From contig NZ_JH992928.1 in NCBI RefSeq assembly GCF_000315425.1, positions 39,300-92,310 of the forward strand: a DNA stretch of 53,011 nucleotides. Reading direction: 5' to 3'. This document shows positions 15,891 to 23,613 of this stretch, piece by piece. The DNA comes from Massilia timonae CCUG 45783. GTDB taxonomy: Bacteria > Pseudomonadota > Gammaproteobacteria > Burkholderiales > Burkholderiaceae_D. A model generated the notes under the pieces. It was not told the DNA's origin. It made no database searches and was given only the letters and a program-made list of their open reading frames with translations. A program made the position numbers and the translations under genes. The number at the start of each line of letters is the position of its first letter. Position 1 is the stretch's first letter.

Positions 15891-16271
15891 ATGCAACGTA
15901 ATACACGTCAAAAAACCGCCATCCTGCATGCGATCGAGCATGCGCAGCGCCCGCTGTCGCCGCAAGAGATCCTGGATGAAGCCAGCCGCCAGGTCAGCCA
16001 GCTGGGCATGGCGACCGTGTACCGCAACCTGAAGTCGCTGGTGGACGACGGCGCGCTCAAGGTCGTCACCCTGCCGGGCGAAGGCGCGCGCTACGAATCG
16101 ACCAGCGCCGCCGAACACCACCACCACCATTTCCAGTGCACCGTCTGCCAGCGTGTGTTCGACGTGCACGCCTGCCCCGGCGACATCGAGCACATGGCGC
16201 CGAAGGGCTTCAGCGTCGAAAGCCACGAGCTGACGCTATACGGGCGCTGCGCCGACTGCCTCAAGTCCTGA
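15891..16271 (+). CDS. Fur-family transcriptional repressor (probably Zur)
   Basis: A 126-residue metal-sensing repressor. The N-terminal winged helix has LSPQEILDEASRQV and the recognition helix MATVYRNLKSLVDDG (40-54). The dimerisation half contains a five-His run (76-80), then FQCTVCQ (Cys83, Cys86), HACPGD (His93, Cys95) and GRCADC (Cys120, Cys123), giving the two CxxC pairs of the structural zinc site plus His/Cys/Glu sensory ligands. Divergent from the zinc-type TonB receptor and next to three matching palindromes, which argues for zinc (Zur) rather than iron. PerR- or Fur-type specificity cannot be excluded from sequence. Confidence 0.85.
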   Translation: MQRNTRQKTAILHAIEHAQRPLSPQEILDEASRQVSQLGMATVYRNLKSLVDDGALKVVTLPGEGARYESTSAAEHHHHHFQCTVCQRVFDVHACPGDIEHMAPKGFSVESHELTLYGRCADCLKS

Positions 16272-16281
16272 TCCAGAAATA

Positions 16282-16314
16282 AAAACGGCCGGCGCGCAAG
16301 CGACCGGCCGTTTT
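16282..16314. terminator. Bidirectional Rho-independent terminator
   Basis: AAAACGGCCGG (16282-16292) pairs with CCGGCCGTTTT (16304-16314) around an 11-nt loop. It lies between the convergent ends of the Fur-family gene and the M20 amidohydrolase gene, and has A and T runs on both sides so that it can serve both strands. Confidence 0.85.
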
Positions 16315-16330
16315 CACATGGCTTGGCTGT

Positions 16331-17698
16331 TTATTTTCCGAGCACGTTCAGCACGGCCAGGGTCATCGCCTGGGCGCCGGTCTTGATCGACGGTTCCGGC
16401 ACCGGCGCGTAGAACGGCGAGTGGTTGAAGGCGATCGGCTTGCCGCCCTCGCGCTCCGCCTCGGCCACCACCTTCGGGTCGTAGACGCCGGTGAAGAAGA
16501 ACATCGACGGCACGCCTTCGTTGGCGTACAGCGAAAAGTCTTCGCTGGCGGTCATGGCCGGCATGCGCTTGGCCTTGTCCGCGCCGAAGGCTTCCTTGAA
16601 CACCACCTCGGTCTTGTTCACCAGCTCGGTGCTGTTGACGATGGCCTGGCCGCCGCCGCCGATCAGCATGTCGGGCTTCGGCGCGCCGGCCATCGCGGCC
16701 GAACCCTCGGCCACGCGGCGCACGCCTTCGAGCAGCTTGGCGCGCACAGCCGGACTGTACGAGCGGATGGTGCCGCGCACCTGCACGCTGTCCGGGATGA
16801 TGTTGCCGACCGTGCCGCCCTGGATCGAACCGACCGTCACCACGCCGAATTCCTTCGGATCCTTCTCGCGGCTGACCACGGTCTGGACGTCGACCACGAA
16901 ACGCGCCGCAATCGCCACCGGGTCGATGGTCTTGTCGGGCGCCGAGCCGTGGCCGCCGCGGCCCTTGAAGGTGATCTCGAGCCAGTCCGAGTTGGACGAC
17001 ACCGGGCCGTCGTTGAAGCCCACGGTGCCATGGGCCAGCGGCCACGAATGCAGGGCGAAGGCGTAGTCCGGCTTCGGGAAGCGCTTGAACAGGCCGTCGT
17101 CCAGCATGGCCTTGGCGCCGGCGACGATTTCCTCGGCCGGCTGGCCGATGAAGACCAGGGTGCCCTTCCACTGCGATTTCAGTTCGACCAGGGTGCGCGC
17201 CGTGCCCAGCCAGCTGGCCATGTGGACGTCGTGGCCGCAGCTGTGCATCACGAAGGTGTCGCGGCCTTCGCTGGTGGCGCGGGCGCGGCTCGCGTACGGC
17301 AGGCCGGTGCGCTCTTCCATCGGCAGGCCGTCCATGTCGGTGCGCACCAGGACCGTCGGGCCGGCGCCATTCTTGAGCACCGCGACGATGCCGGTCTTGC
17401 CGACCTTCTCGGTGACGGTGAAGCCGAGCTTGCGCATCTCGGCCGCCAGCTTGCCGGCGGTGCGCACTTCCTGGAAGGCGATCTCGGGATGCGCGTGCAG
17501 GTCTTTGTAAATTCCGTCGAGCCACGGATACATGGCGTCGACCTTGGCGACGACGTCGTTCTTGAGTGGCGCGGCCTGCTGGGCCTGGGCGAGGTTCGCG
17601 GACAGTGCCAAGGACGTGAAAACGGCTGCTGCCGCAGCTGACATGGCAAATCGAGTAAAGGTCATGGGATGCTTATCGTTGTGGGGATTCTTGTCCAT
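16331..17698 (-). CDS. M20-family amidohydrolase, exported
   Basis: A 455-residue metallo-amidohydrolase of the M20D (hippurate hydrolase/N-acyl amino acid amidohydrolase) type. A signal peptide ends about NLAQAQ. Metal-site motifs include HAHPE, HSCGHDVH (Cys154, His156, His159) and GQPAEE (Glu189-190), the dimerisation domain has KGRGGHGSAPDKTIDP, and the C-terminal end has MTASEDFSLY. It probably removes acyl groups from N-acyl amino acids or peptides in the periplasm; the substrate is unknown. The ATG at 17698 overlaps the stop of the upstream M61 peptidase gene (TAATG). An ATG at 17665 gives a more compact signal peptide; neither has a clear ribosome site. Confidence 0.9.
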   Translation of the reverse strand: MDKNPHNDKHPMTFTRFAMSAAAAAVFTSLALSANLAQAQQAAPLKNDVVAKVDAMYPWLDGIYKDLHAHPEIAFQEVRTAGKLAAEMRKLGFTVTEKVGKTGIVAVLKNGAGPTVLVRTDMDGLPMEERTGLPYASRARATSEGRDTFVMHSCGHDVHMASWLGTARTLVELKSQWKGTLVFIGQPAEEIVAGAKAMLDDGLFKRFPKPDYAFALHSWPLAHGTVGFNDGPVSSNSDWLEITFKGRGGHGSAPDKTIDPVAIAARFVVDVQTVVSREKDPKEFGVVTVGSIQGGTVGNIIPDSVQVRGTIRSYSPAVRAKLLEGVRRVAEGSAAMAGAPKPDMLIGGGGQAIVNSTELVNKTEVVFKEAFGADKAKRMPAMTASEDFSLYANEGVPSMFFFTGVYDPKVVAEAEREGGKPIAFNHSPFYAPVPEPSIKTGAQAMTLAVLNVLGK

Positions 17699-19518
17699 TA
17701 CACTGCGCTCGGCCGCTTGACCGCCGCCGACTTGCGCCCGGCCACGGCCTGGGCCAGGCTGACGCCCGGCACGCGGTCGCCCTGCAGGGTGACGTCGAAG
17801 GCCATCAGCTCGTCGCGGCGGAAGGCGTGCACGGTGACGCGGTCGCCGACGCGGTAGCGCGCCAGCAGCGCGTCGACGTTGGGGGCGGCGCCGTTCACGC
17901 GCAGGCCGTCGATCGCGATCACGACGTCCAGCGCCGACAGGCCGGCCTGGTGCGCGGCGCCGCCCTCGTGCACCTGGGTGAGCTTGGCGCCGAGCGGATC
18001 GCGGCCGATGCCGGCGTCCAGCGAGGCCTTGCCGCCCTTGCGCTCGTCGACCAGCTTCACGCCCAGCGGCGCGTACAGCTTGGCCAGCGGCAGGTCTTCG
18101 GTCCCGCGCACGTAGCGCTCGAACATGTTCTTGAGTTTGAGGCCGCTTATCTCGTCGAACAGCGCTTCGACTTCCTGTTCCGTCACCCCGCGGCCGGCGC
18201 CGTTGTAGAAGTCGCGCCCATAGCGCTCCCACAGCGCCAGCATGATGTCGTCCAGCGATTTCGCGCCGCCGGTCTTGGCGCGGATGGTCAGGTCGAAGGC
18301 CAGCGCGATCAGCGAACCCTTGGTGTAGTAGCTGATGATCGCGTTCGGCGAATTCTCGTCCTGGCGGTAGTACTTGCTCCAGGCGTCGAAGCTCGAATCG
18401 GCCACGCTCTGCTTGAGGCGCCCGCTGCCGCGCAGCACGCCGCCGATGGTCTTGGCCTGCAGCTTGAAATACGTGGCTTCGCCGATGATCCCGGCGCGCA
18501 CCAGCATCAGGTCGTCGTAGTAGCTGGTGAAGCCTTCGAACAGCCACAGGAGCGGCGTGTAGTTCTCGGCCTGCAGGTCGTAAGGGGCGAAGGCGGCCGG
18601 CTTGATGCGCTTGACATTCCAGGTGTGGAAATACTCGTGACTGCACAGGCCCAGGAAGCGCAGATAGCCTTCGCCCGGCTCGGCCGCCTTCGGCGTGGCC
18701 AGGCTCGGCAAGTCGGCGCGCGCGCAGATCAGGGCGGTCGAGGCGCGGTGTTCGAGGCCGCCGTAGCCATCGCCCACGGCCATGGTCATGAACACGTAGC
18801 GCTCGAGCGGCGCGCGCTTCGTCTTCGGCTCGAAGAACGCGATCTGGGTCTCGCAGATCGCCTTCAGGTCGGCCTGCAGGCGCGCCATGTCGAGGTTGGG
18901 CACGCGGCCGGTGATCACGATGTCGTGCGGGATGCCATGGGCCTTGAAGGTGGCCAGCTCGAAGTCGCCCATCTCGACCGGATGGTCGATCAGTTCGTCG
19001 TAGTTGGCGCAGGCGTAAACGCCGAAGCCGTAGCGCTTGGCGCCTGCTTCGGGCATCGCGGTGGCCACGCGCCAGGCCTTGGCGGCCGGATCGGCGGGGC
19101 GCTGGATGTCGACCTGGTGGACCAGCGACTCCTGTCCGAGCACGCGCAGGAACACGCTGGTGCCGTTGAAGAAGCCGTGGGTCTGGTCGAGATGGGCGGC
19201 GCGCACCGACAGGTCCCAGGCATACACCTCGTAGTGCAGGGTCAGGGGGCCGGTGGTGGGCGCGGCGCGCCAGGAGTGTTTATCGAGCTTGGTGAGCGCG
19301 AGCGGCTGGCCGCCGCTGTCGGCGCGGATGCGCACGATATTGCGCGCGAATTCGCGGATCATGTAGCTGCCCGGGATCCAGGCCGGCAGCGCGAACGTCT
19401 GGCCGTCGGGATCGGGATTGGCGACCGTGACGGTGACGTTGAACAGGTGACCGGCCAGGTCCTTGGGAACGATGGTGTAGTGAATGGCGTTCTGCTTTTT
19501 CTGCGATGGCTTTTTCAT
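17698..19518 (-). CDS. M61-family peptidase with PDZ domain
   Basis: A 606-residue protein of the M61 glycyl aminopeptidase family. The zinc motif is HEYFH (His294, Glu295, His298) continuing TWNVKRIKP, with the third ligand in LFEGFTSYYDD (Glu328). The GLEHRAS substrate-site segment is at 254-260. The N-terminal beta-rich domain covers about residues 10-170 and a PDZ domain lies about 500-580 (AAHQAGLSALDVVIAIDG). No signal peptide is evident, so it is probably cytoplasmic. The ATG at 19518 is chosen because similarity starts there; the frame runs on to 19584. It overlaps the next gene by one base, suggesting linked peptide and N-acyl amino acid turnover. Confidence 0.9.
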   Translation of the reverse strand: MKKPSQKKQNAIHYTIVPKDLAGHLFNVTVTVANPDPDGQTFALPAWIPGSYMIREFARNIVRIRADSGGQPLALTKLDKHSWRAAPTTGPLTLHYEVYAWDLSVRAAHLDQTHGFFNGTSVFLRVLGQESLVHQVDIQRPADPAAKAWRVATAMPEAGAKRYGFGVYACANYDELIDHPVEMGDFELATFKAHGIPHDIVITGRVPNLDMARLQADLKAICETQIAFFEPKTKRAPLERYVFMTMAVGDGYGGLEHRASTALICARADLPSLATPKAAEPGEGYLRFLGLCSHEYFHTWNVKRIKPAAFAPYDLQAENYTPLLWLFEGFTSYYDDLMLVRAGIIGEATYFKLQAKTIGGVLRGSGRLKQSVADSSFDAWSKYYRQDENSPNAIISYYTKGSLIALAFDLTIRAKTGGAKSLDDIMLALWERYGRDFYNGAGRGVTEQEVEALFDEISGLKLKNMFERYVRGTEDLPLAKLYAPLGVKLVDERKGGKASLDAGIGRDPLGAKLTQVHEGGAAHQAGLSALDVVIAIDGLRVNGAAPNVDALLARYRVGDRVTVHAFRRDELMAFDVTLQGDRVPGVSLAQAVAGRKSAAVKRPSAV

Positions 19519-19620
19519 GATCTTCTTGAATGGTCTCTCGGGACGCGCCGAATGGACATAGTGTAATCCATCGGGCGCAGCCAAACGCGCGCCATGCGAG
19601 GCGGATGGGCGGCGCGCGGG

Positions 19621-20199
19621 CTAGGCCGGCAGGTCGGAGGGGGAGTCGATGTCGCGCAGGATGCCGGAATCAAGCACGTCGATCGCGGCGACCGGGCTGC
19701 CGGCAAGCAGGCGCCGCGCGCCCTGGTCGCCGTCCAGCGCCAGCAGGTCGTCGCGGTGCCGGGCGCCGAAGGCGACCGGATTGCCGCGCCGCCCCCCGAA
19801 CAGGGGCGCGGCGATGGCGGCGCCCTCCTCGATCGCGGCGGCCAGCGCCTGCAGGGTGGATGGGGCGACAAAGGGCATGTCGCCCAGCGCCACCAGCCAG
19901 CCCTGGCCGGGAGCATCGAGGGAATGACGGATCGCATGCGCCAGCGACAGGCCCATGCCGCCGTCGGCATCCGGGCACACCGTCACCTCGCAGCCGAGCT
20001 GGCGCAACACGTCCCCCACGCCGCCGTCATCCGGCGGCACCACCGCCACCACGCGCGGGAACACGGCCAGCAGCGTGCGCGCGCTGGCGGCGACCACCAG
20101 TTCGCCGCCGGGCAGGCGCTGCAGCAGCTTGTTGCGCTGGCCGGCCGGGTCGAAGCGGCGGCCCCGTCCCGCGGCCAGCAGGATGCCGGTCAGCGCCAT
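19621..20199 (-). CDS. MobA-like NTP transferase (MocA family)
   Basis: A 192-residue nucleotidyltransferase with the N-terminal LLAAGRGRRF motif (consensus LAAGxSxRxG), NKLLQRLPGG, a metal-site ALGDMPFVAP and the late GNPVAFG. These are typical of MobA/MocA proteins that attach CMP or GMP to molybdopterin. The start at 20199 lies 4 bp after the stop of the upstream 2Fe-2S subunit gene, so they are cotranscribed. MocA makes the molybdenum-cytosine dinucleotide cofactor used by xanthine-oxidase-type enzymes, which fits this neighbour, although the catalytic subunit is absent here. Confidence 0.85.
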   Translation of the reverse strand: MALTGILLAAGRGRRFDPAGQRNKLLQRLPGGELVVAASARTLLAVFPRVVAVVPPDDGGVGDVLRQLGCEVTVCPDADGGMGLSLAHAIRHSLDAPGQGWLVALGDMPFVAPSTLQALAAAIEEGAAIAAPLFGGRRGNPVAFGARHRDDLLALDGDQGARRLLAGSPVAAIDVLDSGILRDIDSPSDLPA

Positions 20200-20203
20200 G
20201 GCT

Positions 20204-20665
20204 TCACGCCTCCAATGCCGCGGCGGCATCCTTGATCGCCGCGCGGATCCGCTGATAGGTGCCGCAGCGGCACAGATTGCCGCTCATGGCGTTGTCGATG
20301 TCGGCGTCCAGCGGACGCCGGTTGGCGCGCAGCAGCGCGACGGCGCTCATCACCTGGCCGCTCTGGCAGTAGCCGCATTGCGGCACGTCGTGGCGCACCC
20401 AGGCGTCCTGGACCGCCTTGCCGACCGGATCGTCCTGCATCGCTTCGATGGTGGTGATCGCCTGGCCCGCGACCGCCGCGATCGGGGTGATGCAGGCGCG
20501 GATCGGGGCGCCGTCCAGGTGCACGGTGCAGGCGCCGCACAGGGCCGCGCCGCAGCCGAACTTGGTGCCGGTCAGGTTCAGGTTGTCGCGCAGCGCCCAC
20601 AGCACGGGCGTGGCGGGGTCGGCGTCGACTTGCAGGTCTCTGCCGTTGATGTTCAAGGTCAGCAT
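20204..20665 (-). CDS. 2Fe-2S small subunit of a xanthine-oxidase-family enzyme (IorA-like)
   Basis: A 153-residue electron-transfer subunit with two iron-sulphur domains: a plant-type ferredoxin cluster (Cys38, Cys43, Cys46, Cys58 in FGCGAALCGAC...RAC) and the helical C-terminal cluster (Cys97, Cys100, Cys132, Cys134 in CGYCQSGQ and CRCGTY). This matches small subunits of isoquinoline 1-oxidoreductase and aldehyde dehydrogenases. The molybdenum-binding large subunit normally follows directly, but here the MobA-like gene comes next. The partner must be encoded elsewhere, or the locus has lost it. Confidence 0.9.
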   Translation of the reverse strand: MLTLNINGRDLQVDADPATPVLWALRDNLNLTGTKFGCGAALCGACTVHLDGAPIRACITPIAAVAGQAITTIEAMQDDPVGKAVQDAWVRHDVPQCGYCQSGQVMSAVALLRANRRPLDADIDNAMSGNLCRCGTYQRIRAAIKDAAAALEA

Positions 20666-20702
20666 GAACGCTCCTGGACGACAACCATGGCCGGCGGCTG
20701 CC

Positions 20703-21437
20703 TTATTTCGCCGGCTTCGCTTCCAGCGAATCGAACTTGGCTTCGAGCGACTTCAGGTCGATCGCGCCCGGGATGCGGGTGCCGTCGCTGAAGAAGATGG
20801 CCGGCGTGCCGGTGATGCGCAGCTTCTGGCCGAGCGCCAGCACCTTGTCGTTCGGCGATTCGCAGGCCGCCGGCGCCGCCGGCGGCACCTTGCCGTTGAT
20901 CATCCAGTCATCCCAGGCCTTGTTGCGGTTCGGCGCGCACCAGATGTTCTTCGACTTCGTGAACGAATCCTGGGACAGGATGTTGTACATGAAGGTGTAG
21001 ATGGTGACGTTGTCGATCTCGGCGAGCGTCGTCTGGCGCAGGCGCTTGCAGTAGCCGCAGTTCGGGTCCTCGAACACCGCGATCACGCGCTTGCCGTTGC
21101 CCTTGACCTGCTTGAGCGCCATCTCGAGCGGCAGGTCGCTGAACTTGATCTTGTTGATGTCGTCGATGCGTTCGCGCGTCAGGTTGCGCGAACTCTTGAC
21201 GTCATACACCTGGCCGATCACGAGGAACTCGCCCTTCTTGTCGGTATACAGGATGTCGCCCGCGACCCGTACCTCGTACAGGCCGCCATACGGGGTCTCC
21301 TTGACCGACTCGATCTTGGCGCCGCCCAGGTGCGGTTCGAGCGCCTTCTTGATGTTTGCCTCGACCGTGTTCTGCGCATCGACGCACGATGCGAGCAGCG
21401 CCGTCGCCAGCAGGACGGCGAGCTTCATTTTGACCAT
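20703..21437 (-). CDS. DsbC-family thiol:disulfide interchange protein
   Basis: A 244-residue periplasmic protein with an N-terminal DsbC dimerisation domain (about 25-95) and a thioredoxin-fold domain with active site CGYC (Cys127-Cys130 in FEDPNCGYCKR) and cis-Pro in TGTPAIFF. It should isomerise wrong disulfides or keep cysteines reduced, being recycled by DsbD. The start at 21437 has GAGGAA upstream. The signal peptide reads LLATALLASCVDAQ; the LASC could be a lipobox (Cys18), unusual for DsbC, or cleavage may follow DAQ. It lies 10 bp downstream of the UbiH-family gene on the same strand. Confidence 0.9.
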   Translation of the reverse strand: MVKMKLAVLLATALLASCVDAQNTVEANIKKALEPHLGGAKIESVKETPYGGLYEVRVAGDILYTDKKGEFLVIGQVYDVKSSRNLTRERIDDINKIKFSDLPLEMALKQVKGNGKRVIAVFEDPNCGYCKRLRQTTLAEIDNVTIYTFMYNILSQDSFTKSKNIWCAPNRNKAWDDWMINGKVPPAAPAACESPNDKVLALGQKLRITGTPAIFFSDGTRIPGAIDLKSLEAKFDSLEAKPAK

Positions 21438-21447
21438 GCTTGGTTCC

Positions 21448-22689
21448 TCAGATTGATGACTTGCCCATCGCATGCGCCATCAGGCGCCGCTTCAAAGCAG
21501 GCATTTTATCAAGCAAGTTGAGTCCAAGATTGCGCATGACGCGTACCGGCTCCAGATTGGCCCCGAACAGGCGCTCCAGGCCATCGGTCGCCAGTTGCAT
21601 CATGACCACGTCTTCCTTGCGCTTGCGGGCATAGCGCGCCAGCACCCGTTCGTCGCCGATGGCGCGCCGCTCCTCGCGCTCGCGCACGGCGGCGAGCAGG
21701 TCGACCACGTCGCCGAACCCCAGGTTCATGCCATGCCCGGCCAGCGGGTGCACGGCGTGGGCGGCGTCGCCCACCAGCGCCACGCGCGGCGCCACGATCG
21801 CATGCGGCTTGACCAGCGCCAGCGGCACCGCCGCCACGGCCTCGGGTTGCAGCGGACGCAGGGCGCCCAGCTTGTCGTCGGCGTACTCGCCGAGCCGGAT
21901 CGCCAGTTCGCCCAGCGACTCGTCCATCAGGGTGTCGGCCAGGGTCTCGGGCGCCGACCACACCAGCGAGACGCGGTTGCCCGGCAGCGGCAGCAAGGCG
22001 ATGATGCCGTCGGCGCAGGTGAACCACTGATGGGCCACGCCATGGTGCGGCTTGTCGCAGGCGAAGTTGGTGACGATGGCGCGCTGGTGGTACATGCGGT
22101 AGTCGACGCCGATGTCGCACTGCCCGCGGACCCAGGATTCGCGGCCGTCGGCCCCGACCAGCAGCGCGCATTCGATGCGGCGGCCGTCTTCCAGGCGCAG
22201 CGCGGCGCCCTCGTCGCTGCAGGTGAGCTCGCAGGCCCGGCCTTCGATGCGCTGCACGTTGTGGGCGAACTTGAGCGCGGCATCCAGCGCCCCGTTCAGG
22301 TTATGGTCTTCGACGATCCAGGCCAGGGTGCCGACCCGGGCCCCGAAGGCGTCGAAACCGAGGTTGCCGCCGTTGTCGCCATCGCCATGCACGTCCATGG
22401 CGTCGACCGCGGCGACCCGCGCCAGGTCGAGGGCGCCCCAGACCTTGAGCGAAGCCAGCAGGTCGTGGGCCGTATGGTTGAGCGCATAGACACGCACGTC
22501 CCATGGACGTTCCGCGGCCGAGGCCATTGATGACGCCTCGGCCCCGGGACGCGCGGGCGGAGACAGCAGGGTCACGCGATGCCCGGCCTGGGCAAAGCCG
22601 AGGGCGGTGGTCTTGGCGATGGCGCCATTGCCGACGATGCAAACATCGGTCCGGGTGGTGGAGGTCGTGGGCGTGGTCATGGTGCTCAT
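21448..22689 (-). CDS. UbiH/UbiF/COQ6-family FAD-dependent hydroxylase
   Basis: A 413-residue flavoprotein monooxygenase of the type that hydroxylates the ubiquinone ring. The N-terminal dinucleotide fold is VCIVGNGAIAKTTAL (a variant of GxGxxG), the mid-sequence ALLVGADGRESWVR is the DG motif, and VALVGDAAHAVHPLAGHGMNLGFGD is the FAD ribityl-binding GD motif, the strongest signature of the family. The frame runs on to 22929 but that part is antisense to tRNA-Phe, so the ATG at 22689 (or 22680) is used. No clear ribosome site is seen. Which ring position it hydroxylates cannot be told. Confidence 0.88.
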   Translation of the reverse strand: MSTMTTPTTSTTRTDVCIVGNGAIAKTTALGFAQAGHRVTLLSPPARPGAEASSMASAAERPWDVRVYALNHTAHDLLASLKVWGALDLARVAAVDAMDVHGDGDNGGNLGFDAFGARVGTLAWIVEDHNLNGALDAALKFAHNVQRIEGRACELTCSDEGAALRLEDGRRIECALLVGADGRESWVRGQCDIGVDYRMYHQRAIVTNFACDKPHHGVAHQWFTCADGIIALLPLPGNRVSLVWSAPETLADTLMDESLGELAIRLGEYADDKLGALRPLQPEAVAAVPLALVKPHAIVAPRVALVGDAAHAVHPLAGHGMNLGFGDVVDLLAAVREREERRAIGDERVLARYARKRKEDVVMMQLATDGLERLFGANLEPVRVMRNLGLNLLDKMPALKRRLMAHAMGKSSI

Positions 22690-22791
22690 TATAGCGATAT
22701 GCCAACCCCGCACCTCGCCGGCGTCGCCATGCCTGGACGGCGGCGCCGGGACCAATCTGCCGCCTGACACAGATAAAGCGTTCGAGAGCAC

Positions 22792-22820
22792 TTGCGCAAC
22801 TGAAAATCGCTGGCTATAAT
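22792..22820 (+). promoter_or_regulatory. tRNA-Phe promoter (copy 1)
   Basis: TTGCGC (22792-22797) and TATAAT (22815-22820) with a 17-bp spacer, 12 bp before the tRNA. The consensus -10 and close spacing fit a stable-RNA sigma-70 promoter. Confidence 0.75.
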
Positions 22821-22832
22821 CATGCCTCTCTT

Positions 22833-22908
22833 GGCCTGGTAGCTCAGTTGGTAGAGCAGAGGATTGAAAATCCTTGTGTCGGTGGTTCGATTCCGCCCCG
22901 GGCCACCA
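22833..22908 (+). tRNA. tRNA-Phe (GAA), copy 1
   Basis: A 76-nt cloverleaf with encoded CCA. The acceptor GGCCTGG pairs with CCGGGCC, the D arm is GCTCAGTTGGTAGAGC, the anticodon loop TTGAAAA gives anticodon GAA, and the T arm is GGTGGTTCGATTCCGCC. Identical over all 76 nt to the gene at 41384-41459. It has its own promoter and is followed by a strong terminator. Confidence 0.97.
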
Positions 22909-22920
22909 AGAATAGCGAAA

Positions 22921-22953
22921 AAACGCCAACCTTCACCGGTTGGCGTTTTTTTT
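22921..22953 (+). terminator. Rho-independent terminator of tRNA-Phe copy 1
   Basis: AAACGCCAACC (22921-22931) pairs with GGTTGGCGTTT (22938-22948), with a 6-nt loop and a run of eight T (22946-22953). The stem sequence is the same as in the terminator of the second tRNA-Phe gene. Confidence 0.9.
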
Positions 22954-23255
22954 CGCCTGCGATCGCCATGGCCGAGGATCGTGTCCTGCCGGGAAAGCAC
23001 CCTGCCGGGAAAGCGCCCGGAAGCGCTCAGGCGGGTGGCGCAAGGGGCAACCTGCGTGTTTCCTTCTGGTATCATGCGTGCTGACTGATGGTTGTCGGCG
23101 CCGGAGTGATATCGGAGCCGCCCCGCGCGGCTACCGCATGCGATACGCTGCGGCCATGCCGCGCCTTGTCCGATGGCGCGCAGCCGGTCCGGCGGCGTCC
23201 GACCAGCCTCCCTATTGCGGCCCTCCCGGGCCAGCGTTGATTTTTCAAGGTTCAC
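22954..23255. other. Intergenic region between tRNA-Phe and yjdM
   Basis: About 300 bp with no credible gene. It contains a 14-bp tandem repeat CCTGCCGGGAAAGC at 22985-22998 and 23001-23014. AAGG just before 23256 serves as ribosome site for the next gene. Nothing else was recognised. Confidence 0.5.
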
Positions 23256-23600
23256 ATGCACACCCTTCCTGCCTGCCCCCAATGCCAATCCGCCTATACC
23301 TATGAAGATGGCGGCGGCCAATATGTGTGCCCGGAATGCGCCCATGAGTGGCCGGTCCAGGCGGCCGCCGCGGCGGCCGAGAGCGTGCGCGTCTACAAAG
23401 ATGCTTCAGGCAATATCCTCCAGGATGGCGACACCGTCACCGTGATCAAGGACCTCAAGCCGAAGGGTTCGGGCGGCGTGATCAAGCAAGGCACCAAGGT
23501 CAAGAATATCCGCCTGGTCGATGCCGACCACGACATCGACTGCAAGATCGACGGCTTCGGCGCCATGAGCCTCAAGACGGAATTCGTGCGCAAGGTGTAA
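23256..23600 (+). CDS. yjdM: Zinc-ribbon protein YjdM (PhnA family)
   Basis: A 114-residue protein with an N-terminal zinc ribbon (CPQC at 7-10, CPECAHEW at 25-32) and the conserved C-terminal PhnA domain with DGDTVTVIKDLKPKGSGGVIKQGTKVKNIRLV and DIDCKIDGFGAMSLKTEFVRK. Despite the old name PhnA it is not the phosphonoacetate hydrolase; its cellular role is unclear. AAGGTTCAC precedes the ATG. It converges on the methyltransferase gene with a 13-bp gap. Confidence 0.95.
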   Translation: MHTLPACPQCQSAYTYEDGGGQYVCPECAHEWPVQAAAAAAESVRVYKDASGNILQDGDTVTVIKDLKPKGSGGVIKQGTKVKNIRLVDADHDIDCKIDGFGAMSLKTEFVRKV

Positions 23601-23613
23601 GCACGCCCGGCGC

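Noticed and set aside
17827..19566. Plus-strand open frame of 579 codons
   Set aside because: Antisense to the M61 peptidase with its HEYFH motif; His/Arg-rich without domains.
22690..22929. Upstream extension of the UbiH-family protein
   Set aside because: The extension is antisense to tRNA-Phe and its terminator.
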